Below are positions 1-4,565 of a stretch of 7,701 nt of DNA, in pieces (the stretch's first letter is position 1; the number at the start of each line of letters is the position of its first letter). The translations under genes were made by a program, and so were the position numbers. Under the pieces are notes generated by a model that was not told the origin of the DNA, searched no databases, and worked only from the letters and a program-made list of their open reading frames with translations. Origin of the DNA: Pseudomonadota bacterium. Its GTDB lineage: Bacteria; Desulfobacterota; Desulfobulbia; Desulfobulbales; DAOVYS01. The stretch is from the NCBI GenBank assembly GCA_030635485.1, contig DAOVYS010000123.1, positions 1 to 7,701 of the forward strand, in the 5' to 3' direction.

Positions 1-316
1 AATGCTGGGTCTGTAATCCACAAGCTCTTCAGGTGAATACATTGCATAACTGACGATGATGATGAGGTCTCCTACAAGACCTTTTCGGGCGGCGGCGCCG
101 TTCAGGAGCTATGACGCCCGAACCGGCCTCCCCCTCGATAACGTAGGTCTCAAATCGTTCACCGTTATTGATATTATAGACAGATATACGTTCAAACGGG
201 CTCAAATCAACCTCTTTCATCAGAAGACCGTCCACGGTGAGACTGCCCTCGTAATTAAGGTTGGAATCGGTAACAGTGGCCCGATGAATCTTTGATTTCA
301 ACATGCTGCGTAACAT
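1..316 (-). pseudogene. panD: Aspartate 1-decarboxylase precursor (PanD), apparent single-base frameshift, cut by left edge
   Basis: PanD converts L-aspartate to beta-alanine for pantothenate and CoA synthesis in the cytoplasm. It is a pyruvoyl enzyme that cleaves itself before a serine. Starting at the ATG at 316 gives MLRSMLKSKIHRATVT, and the NYEGS motif then puts the cleavage serine at residue 25, as in E. coli PanD; a GTG at 328 is in frame but less likely. The frame matches the family through SGVIAP (Pro71, codon at 106-104). One extra base at 103 then throws it off, and the shifted frame ends at 29. Skipping that base restores NGAAARKGLVGD, then IIIVSYAMYSPEEL and DYRPSI, to base 1 without a stop. 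That gives 105 residues here; the E. coli protein has 126. The break falls exactly before the conserved NGAAA motif. Undecayed sequence after the break suggests a sequencing error or a very recent mutation. The gene follows the TPR gene by 4 bases, so it is probably co-transcribed. Confidence 0.9.
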
Positions 317-320
317 TTTG

Positions 321-1013
321 TTAATCACCCGCCTTTAATCCGGCCAGCCGGTCCTCTACCCAGGCTGTGTCGGAAAGGGCAAGAGTATCCTTTAAGGCCA
401 GATATTTTTCATAAATCTCCCTTGCCTTGTCAAAAGCGCCCTGGTTTTCATATATTCTTCCCATGGCAAGGAGTCCTTCACTTTTAAAACCGGCCATCTC
501 ACTTAACTTTGTAAAATTGGTCAGGGCTTTGTCCGGTTCATTATTACTTTCATACGCATAGGCCAGCCCGTAGTAAAGCAGGGGGATAAGAGGACTGCTT
601 GCAGTGACGTCCTTTAAGGCCTCCTGATAACCCTTGATCGCGTCCTGAAATCTCTTCTCATCAAAGGCCATGTTAGCCATTTCCAACCGGCCCAGCAGGG
701 CAGCGTCGGCACTCCCGTAATTGGACAAAAGATCCGCCATCAGCAGATCCTTATCAGGACCGGGTTTCTCCTGGAGGACCTTGGCAAGCAGCGCCACGGA
801 CTCATCTCCTCTGGTCTCCGCATAGTGATCAAGAAAGACCCATCCAAAGACCATCACCGTAATCACGACCGCGGCGATCTGGACATTTCTCTTGTTTTCC
901 CTTAAAAAGGAAACCAGTCCGGGAGGCAGATTCAGTTCATCTAGGATATCACGCTTCCTTTCGACATCTATGGTTTCAAGATTCTTAGTGTTGAATGCGC
1001 TTGGTTTGTTCAT
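321..1013 (-). CDS. Single-pass membrane protein with TPR repeats (YfgM-like architecture)
   Basis: This 230-residue protein has a charged N-terminal segment of about 40 residues, one hydrophobic span at about 44-61 (IAAVVITVMVFGWVFL), and a helical C-terminal part. The C-terminal part holds about three tetratricopeptide-like units: around 105-137 (KRFQDAIKGYQEAL), 142-175 (YYGLAYAYE, DKALTNF) and 180-210 (AMGRIYENQGAFDKAREIY). The topology expected is N-terminus in the cytoplasm and TPR domain in the periplasm. This resembles YfgM, an E. coli accessory protein of the Sec translocon, but I see the shared plan rather than clear sequence identity, so no symbol is given. TPR domains bind other proteins; the partner is unknown. 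The ATG at 1013 is preferred over an in-frame GTG at 1022 because AGGTG lies 6 bases before it. The stop lies 4 bases before the panD ATG, which suggests a two-gene leftward operon. A G-rich tandem repeat begins 27 bases upstream of the start. Confidence 0.8.
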   Translation of the reverse strand: MNKPSAFNTKNLETIDVERKRDILDELNLPPGLVSFLRENKRNVQIAAVVITVMVFGWVFLDHYAETRGDESVALLAKVLQEKPGPDKDLLMADLLSNYGSADAALLGRLEMANMAFDEKRFQDAIKGYQEALKDVTASSPLIPLLYYGLAYAYESNNEPDKALTNFTKLSEMAGFKSEGLLAMGRIYENQGAFDKAREIYEKYLALKDTLALSDTAWVEDRLAGLKAGD

Positions 1014-1039
1014 GTAACACACCTGTAAATGGTAAAACG

Positions 1040-1073
1040 TCAGGGGTCAGGGGTCAGGGGTCAGGGGTCAGGG
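1040..1073 (+). repeat. TCAGGGG heptamer tandem repeat, about five copies
   Basis: There are four exact copies of the 7-bp unit TCAGGGG, then a fifth copy one base short. The tract continues into the related TTCTGGGGTTAGGG. Five G-runs separated by three-base TCA spacers meet the usual pattern for an intramolecular G-quadruplex on the + strand. The array starts 27 bases upstream of the ATG of the leftward TPR gene, so the G-rich strand is the template strand for that gene and its mRNA leader would carry CCCCTGA repeats. Copy number in such arrays is prone to slippage. A role in expression is possible but not shown. Confidence 0.9.
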
Positions 1074-1087
1074 TTCTGGGGTTAGGG

Positions 1088-1172
1088 CTGCCCGTTACCC
1101 ATAAAATACTGTACTGGTAAAACCCCGAAGGGGGAAAAATTATCCATGCACTGATTTATGGGTAAAGGGCAG
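1088..1172. repeat. Inverted repeat with 18-bp arms (17/18 match)
   Basis: The left arm CTGCCCGTTACCCATAAA (1088-1105) pairs with the right arm TTTATGGGTAAAGGGCAG (1155-1172) at 17 of 18 positions. The 49-bp centre contains a small hairpin, CCCC-GAA-GGGG (about 1124-1134). GGTTAGGG-type sequence lies outside both arms: TTAGGG at 1082-1087 on the left and GGTTAGGGG at 1173-1181 on the right. It may be a degenerate dispersed palindromic element rather than a terminator, because neither strand shows a U-tract after the stem. Confidence 0.75.
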
Positions 1173-1326
1173 GGTTAGGGGTTAAAGATGATTGCGAAGA
1201 CATCAACCTCTGAACCTTTAACCTTTAACCTTTTCCGGCAAAGCCGGATTAGTTTCAACTTTCAGACAAACAAGAATGTAATATAACTGCAACACAAAAA
1301 AAATGCATCTCTGATTTCATTGCTCA

Positions 1327-1376
1327 GGTAAAAACCCCTCGACGAACAGGGTTTGAACATTTACCATGTAGGTAAA
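1327..1376 (+). promoter_or_regulatory. Overlapping alternative hairpins in the xseA leader
   Basis: TTTACC (1360-1365) can pair with GGTAAA on either side: upstream at 1327-1332 or downstream at 1371-1376. The downstream choice is a perfect 6-bp stem with a 5-base loop (ATGTA). The upstream choice extends through AACCC (1333-1337) paired with GGGTT (1349-1353). The two pairings exclude each other, as in attenuators. The xseA ribosome binding site (GAGGG, 1401-1405) lies 24 bases beyond and is not itself covered. A regulatory role is inference only; arms of this length could arise by chance. Confidence 0.3.
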
Positions 1377-1411
1377 GAGGGTTGCGGAAAAAGTGTATTC
1401 GAGGGTAACAA

Positions 1412-2758
1412 ATGACAAATTCAGACAGAATTCAGTCTGTGACTGAAATCACAAGGTCCATCAAAGGGCTCCTGGAATCGGGGTTCAATTTTGTCACGGT
1501 TGTCGGCGAAATTTCCAATCTGCGACGTCCCTATTCAGGCCATCTTTACTTTACGCTCAAAGACCGTGAATCGCAGCTCAAGGCTGTGATGTTCAGATCT
1601 CAGCAGCGATATCTGAGAACTAATCCAGGCGAAGGCACTGAAGTAATCTGTGCCGGCCGGATCTCGGTCTATGAACCCCGCGGCGAGTATCAGCTCATCG
1701 TAGACGTCATGGATCTTAAAGGGGAGGGCGAACTCAGGATCGCTTTTGACAGACTCAAAAAGAGACTCGCCGAGGAAGGGCTGTTTGACGAATCCCGCAA
1801 ACAGAGACTTCCCCTGCTCCCGGAATCCGTAGCACTTGTCACATCTCCAAGCGGAGCCGCCCTTTTTGACTTTCTAAAGATTGCCGGATCAAGGCTGCAC
1901 TCTGTTCCCATAGAGATCTTCCCTGTCCGGGTTCAGGGTCAAGGCGCGGCTGATGAAATAGTTAAAGCGCTTACCCTTTTGAACAAAAGGAAAAAGGCGA
2001 GTGTTATCGTCCTCTGCCGCGGCGGCGGATCTATCGAGGATCTGTGGCCGTTTAATGAAGAAAAGGTGGCAAGGGCTGTCCATGCATCCAAGATACCCGT
2101 GGTCTCCGCAATAGGGCATGAAATTGATTTCACAATTTCCGATTTTGTGGCGGATTACCGGGCGCCGACACCCTCGGCCGCGGCAGAGGCAGTGATTCCC
2201 GACGGTGCGGCAATGCGGGAGAGGATCTCATTTTTTAAGCAACAATTGACCCGGACCGTCACAAAAAACATTGATGATCATCGCGCAAATCTGGAAATTT
2301 TCGGAAAGATGCTGAGAGACCCCACTTCCATGCTGTCTCACTTCATGCTGCTCCTGGACCAGTCGCAGACCACCCTGTTTCATGCATTTTCAAATCTCCT
2401 GACAAAACTAAAAACAAGAACCGACAAGGCATCCGCTACGGTGCTTAATCAAAATCCCGGGCAGCGGCTGTTACATCAGCGCCAATGGACCATGGAACTG
2501 ATCAGGCAGTTAAACCTTTTCATGAAAATGCAGCTTGAACGGAAAAGAAAAGAACTTAAAGCCGCATCCGCACTGCTCGATGCGGTCAGTCCGCTTGCAA
2601 TTTTAGGAAGGGGGTATTCGATTGCAAGGTCGGTTGCAACACAACAGGTCATCCGAACAATCGACCAGGTAAAAGAAGGAGACCCTCTTGAGATCCTGCT
2701 TCAAAAGGGAAGAATCGACTGCAAAGTCACTGGAACACGGGACTCCGAACATGAGTAA
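1412..2758 (+). CDS. xseA: Exodeoxyribonuclease VII large subunit (XseA)
   Basis: XseA is the catalytic subunit of exonuclease VII. With several XseB subunits it degrades single-stranded DNA from both ends in the cytoplasm, in mismatch repair and DNA-damage tolerance. The 448 residues are close to the 456 of E. coli XseA. An N-terminal OB-fold DNA-binding domain (about 5-103) carries VGEISNLRRPYSGHLYFTLK and AGRISVYEPRGEYQL. The central catalytic domain (about 124-320) carries VTSPSGAAL, LCRGGGSIEDLWPFNEE and SAIGHEIDFTISDFVADYRA followed by PTPSAAAEA. A long helical, coiled-coil-like part follows, then a C-terminal segment with ILGRGYSI. The ATG at 1412 is preceded by GAGGG at 1401-1405, a 6-base spacing. 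In many bacteria xseB lies directly downstream and often overlaps; no xseB-like ORF is seen here, so the small subunit must be encoded elsewhere. All expected motifs are intact. Confidence 0.97.
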   Translation: MTNSDRIQSVTEITRSIKGLLESGFNFVTVVGEISNLRRPYSGHLYFTLKDRESQLKAVMFRSQQRYLRTNPGEGTEVICAGRISVYEPRGEYQLIVDVMDLKGEGELRIAFDRLKKRLAEEGLFDESRKQRLPLLPESVALVTSPSGAALFDFLKIAGSRLHSVPIEIFPVRVQGQGAADEIVKALTLLNKRKKASVIVLCRGGGSIEDLWPFNEEKVARAVHASKIPVVSAIGHEIDFTISDFVADYRAPTPSAAAEAVIPDGAAMRERISFFKQQLTRTVTKNIDDHRANLEIFGKMLRDPTSMLSHFMLLLDQSQTTLFHAFSNLLTKLKTRTDKASATVLNQNPGQRLLHQRQWTMELIRQLNLFMKMQLERKRKELKAASALLDAVSPLAILGRGYSIARSVATQQVIRTIDQVKEGDPLEILLQKGRIDCKVTGTRDSEHE

Positions 2759-2844
2759 TTATGATGCAAGCGTAAAAAGTCACGGCTATCAAATTTTTTT
2801 GAGTTGTTTTCTGACAACCAGCTTGATATTCTTCAGTTGAAAGC

Positions 2845-2875
2845 GTCGGGTTACGGTCTATCGGCCTAACCCGAC
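2845..2875. repeat. Hairpin with 9-bp perfect stem downstream of xseA
   Basis: GTCGGGTTA (2845-2853) and TAACCCGAC (2867-2875) form a perfect 9-bp stem with a 13-base loop, about 87 bases after the xseA stop. The stem is GC-rich enough to be stable, but no T-run follows on the + strand (TACATAAG follows), so it is not a standard Rho-independent terminator. It could protect the 3' end of the xseA message or be another small palindromic repeat. Confidence 0.6.
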
Positions 2876-2932
2876 TACATAAGACTGATCACAGGGGCGA
2901 GATAACCAAACAACGGCTATCCTGTCACCACC

Positions 2933-2975
2933 TGTAAGCGATCACAGGCACCGCAGCTGCCTGTGATCGCTTACA
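2933..2975. repeat. Perfect 18-bp inverted repeat immediately upstream of the response regulator gene
   Basis: TGTAAGCGATCACAGGCA (2933-2950) and TGCCTGTGATCGCTTACA (2958-2975) are exact reverse complements around a 7-base centre. The element ends 3 bases before the GAGGA ribosome binding site (2979-2983) and 15 bases before the start codon at 2991. A further copy of the core GATCACAGG occurs at 2887-2895, so the core appears three times within about 80 bases. As DNA it looks like an operator dyad, as RNA it would be a very stable leader hairpin, and it could also be a dispersed palindromic repeat. No T-run follows, so it is not a standard terminator. Confidence 0.85.
2946..2962 (+). promoter_or_regulatory. 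Possible sigma-54 (-24/-12) promoter for the response regulator gene
   Basis: AGGCACCGCAGCTGCCT contains GG (2947-2948) and GC (2959-2960) separated by exactly 10 bases, the diagnostic spacing of sigma-54 promoters, with GGCAC and TGC matching the consensus TGGCACG-N4-TTGCW. The mismatches are the leading T, the G after GGCAC, and the first T and last W of the -12 box. Transcription would start near 2972, just before the ribosome binding site. The site lies across the loop of the 18-bp palindrome, so the match may be partly a by-product of the inverted repeat. Confidence 0.3.
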
Positions 2976-2990
2976 TTCGAGGAATAAAAA

Positions 2991-4367
2991 TTGCCTTCCA
3001 TCCTGGTAGTTGATGACGAATTAAGCATGCGGGAATTCCTGAAAATCCTTTTTGAAAAGGAGGGGTTCACTACACTCACCGCATCAAATGGAGATGCCGC
3101 AATTGAACTGCTGAAAAAAAACAGGGTTGATCTTGTTATTTCCGATATCAAAATGCCGGGCACGGGCGGGCTCGCCCTGCTTGAGCACATTAAAAAAACA
3201 CACAGCAACATACCTGTAATTCTAATCACTGCCTATGCCTCGCCTGAAGATGCGGTTTCAGCCATGAAAAACGGGGCGTACGACTATATCACAAAACCGT
3301 TCAAGGTCGACGAGATCAAAAAAATCATCAAAGGAGCCCTTGCCGGGGTCGCTTCCAGTACGGATCAGGAAGATACGGACGCAGATCCCTTTAGCGGCAT
3401 AATAGGAAAAAGTCCGGAGATGTTAAAAATTTTCGACCTCATTAAGCGGATTGCGCCTACACATGCAAATGTCCTGATCTATGGCGAGTCCGGCACGGGA
3501 AAAGAGCTGGTTGCCCGCGCCATTCACAATCAGAGTAAGGTGTCCGGAGAGGCCTTTGTACCCATCACGTGCAGCGCAATCCCCGAAGGTCTGTTTGAAA
3601 GCGAGGTATTCGGCCATGTCAAGGGAGCCTTTACAGGCTCGACTTCCGATAAGGTCGGGCTCTTCGAGTCGGCAAATAACGGCAGCGTATTTCTTGACGA
3701 AATAGGCGAGCTTACGCCTCTGATCCAGACAAAGCTCCTACGAGTACTCCAGGAAAGAGAATTCAAAAAGGTCGGCGGAATCGACACAATCAAGATAAAC
3801 ATAAGAATAATCTCAGCCACCAACAAAGACCTTGAAGAAGAAATTATGGGGAAACGCTTCCGGGAAGATCTGTACTACCGCCTCGCCGTGGTCCCTATCC
3901 GGGTTCCGCCACTCAGGGACCGAAAAGGAGATGTCCCCCTGCTGGTAAACCATTTCCTGGAGAAATACTCTAAGATGTTCGGCAAGGAAATCGACAAAAT
4001 ATCATCATATGCCATTCAGGTCCTCATGGACTATGACTTCCCGGGCAATGTGCGGGAACTTGAAAACATCATTGAGCGAGGAGTGGCGCTCGAAAATTCA
4101 AACATAATCCTTCCCGAGAGTCTTACTCTGTCCGTACACAGGCAGGGAAGAAATAAAAGCACCTCGGATTCACCCATTTTTCAGGAGATGGGCCGGGAAG
4201 AGGAACTCTTTGAAATAGGCCTTGAAAAAGTCATGACCAGAATAGAAAAGAGAATGATAGAACATGCCCTGAAAGCGGCCAATCAATCCAAGATAAAGGC
4301 TGCGGAACTCTTAAAAATCAGCTTCCGGTCCCTTCGTTACAAGGTGCATAAGTATAATATATCGTAG
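2991..4367 (+). CDS. Sigma-54-dependent response regulator, NtrC family (PilR/AtoC-like)
   Basis: This cytoplasmic transcription activator remodels sigma-54 RNA polymerase after phosphorylation by a partner kinase. The receiver domain (1-115) has acidic residues Asp8-Asp9-Glu10 in ILVVDDE, phospho-acceptor Asp52 in VISDIKMPG, Thr80 and Lys102 (TKPF). The AAA+ domain (about 136-365) has Walker A GESGTGKE (165-172), the sigma-54 contact loop GAFTGS (212-217), Walker B SVFLDEIGE, FREDLYYRL and PGNVRELEN (351-359). The C-terminal Fis-type helix-turn-helix (about 425-458) has IKAAELLKISFRSLRYKV. The 458-residue length is typical. The start is TTG at 2991: it gives the canonical MPSILVVDDE, and GAGGA sits 7 bases upstream. 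The contact loop ends in Ser instead of the usual Ala. The sensor kinase gene follows after 198 bases and is the likely partner. PilR is a good guess because the kinase looks PilS-like, but target genes are not visible here. Confidence 0.95.
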   Translation: MPSILVVDDELSMREFLKILFEKEGFTTLTASNGDAAIELLKKNRVDLVISDIKMPGTGGLALLEHIKKTHSNIPVILITAYASPEDAVSAMKNGAYDYITKPFKVDEIKKIIKGALAGVASSTDQEDTDADPFSGIIGKSPEMLKIFDLIKRIAPTHANVLIYGESGTGKELVARAIHNQSKVSGEAFVPITCSAIPEGLFESEVFGHVKGAFTGSTSDKVGLFESANNGSVFLDEIGELTPLIQTKLLRVLQEREFKKVGGIDTIKINIRIISATNKDLEEEIMGKRFREDLYYRLAVVPIRVPPLRDRKGDVPLLVNHFLEKYSKMFGKEIDKISSYAIQVLMDYDFPGNVRELENIIERGVALENSNIILPESLTLSVHRQGRNKSTSDSPIFQEMGREEELFEIGLEKVMTRIEKRMIEHALKAANQSKIKAAELLKISFRSLRYKVHKYNIS

Positions 4368-4389
4368 ATGAAGATTTGTTACGCGGGTG

Positions 4390-4553
4390 TAAATATTCGG
4401 CAGCGCTCCATCTACACGCGCCAAACGGAAGTGCCCTTTGGGGTGCGATCAGTAGGGGCAACCCTTGTGGTTGCCATGCCTGGATAGGGTACCCACAAGG
4501 GGTGCCCCTACGGTTTTTCTATTAAAATATCACACGGGCAAACCGAATATTTA
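4390..4553. repeat. Region bounded by an 11-bp perfect inverted repeat between regulator and kinase genes
   Basis: TAAATATTCGG (4390-4400) and CCGAATATTTA (4543-4553) are exact inverted copies that enclose most of the intergenic region, including the 60-bp palindrome at 4452-4511. The right arm ends 12 bases before the kinase ATG. A second pairing, GTAGATG (4364-4370, overlapping the regulator's stop codon) with CATCTAC (4409-4415), crosses the left arm. The nesting could mark an inserted element carrying its own terminal inverted repeats, or a long-range leader structure. I see no clear target-site duplication outside the arms. Confidence 0.5.
4452..4518 (+). terminator. REP-like palindrome followed by T5; possible terminator of the regulator gene
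   Basis: The left arm (4452-4475, starting GTAGGGGCAACCC) and right arm (4488-4511, ending GGGGTGCCCCTAC) match at 21 of 24 positions as an inverted repeat around a 12-base loop. TTTTT follows at 4514-4518, so the transcript of the upstream regulator gene would end in a strong hairpin plus U-run. The GTAGGGGCA...TGCCCCTAC style recalls palindromic repeats found in many copies in some bacterial genomes, so it may be a dispersed repeat serving as a terminator. If it terminates well, the kinase gene needs its own promoter in the remaining 47 bases or depends on read-through. Confidence 0.55.
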
Positions 4554-4565
4554 GCCTGAACGTCT

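Larger units (their letters stand above)
1014..1411. other. Divergent, gene-free intergenic region rich in small repeats
   Basis: This 398-bp region separates the leftward TPR gene from the rightward xseA, so both genes' promoters should lie here. I find no convincing ORF. From left to right it holds a TCAGGGG tandem array (1040-1073), an 18-bp inverted repeat (1088-1105 with 1155-1172), a second G-run cluster (1160-1181), and a pyrimidine-rich CTTTAACC repeat (about 1214-1231) able to pair with GGTTAAAG at 1180-1187. Next come a perfect 6-bp hairpin TCCGGC-AAA-GCCGGA at 1234-1248 and a set of overlapping hairpins just before xseA. A weak sigma-70-like -10 for xseA (TATAAC, 1282-1287) with TTTCAG 16 bases before it is possible but not strong enough to list separately. 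Confidence 0.6.

Noticed and set aside
56..295. 79-residue + strand ORF across panD
   Set aside because: It is antisense to conserved PanD coding sequence on both sides of the frameshift.
1040..1073. CRISPR array
   Set aside because: The unit is 7 bp with no spacers and no cas genes nearby; it is a simple tandem repeat.
2751..2840. 29-codon ORF overlapping the xseA stop, possibly a remnant of xseB
   Set aside because: The product (MSNYDASVKSHGY...) shows no XseB features, there is no good ribosome binding site, and the length is within chance.
2845..2875. Rho-independent terminator of xseA
   Set aside because: The stem is good, but no T-run follows it on the transcribed strand.
2940..2968. 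CRP/FNR-type binding site in the GATCACAGG dyad
   Set aside because: The half-sites face the wrong way (TCACA...TGTGA rather than TGTGA...TCACA) and are 13 bases or more apart.
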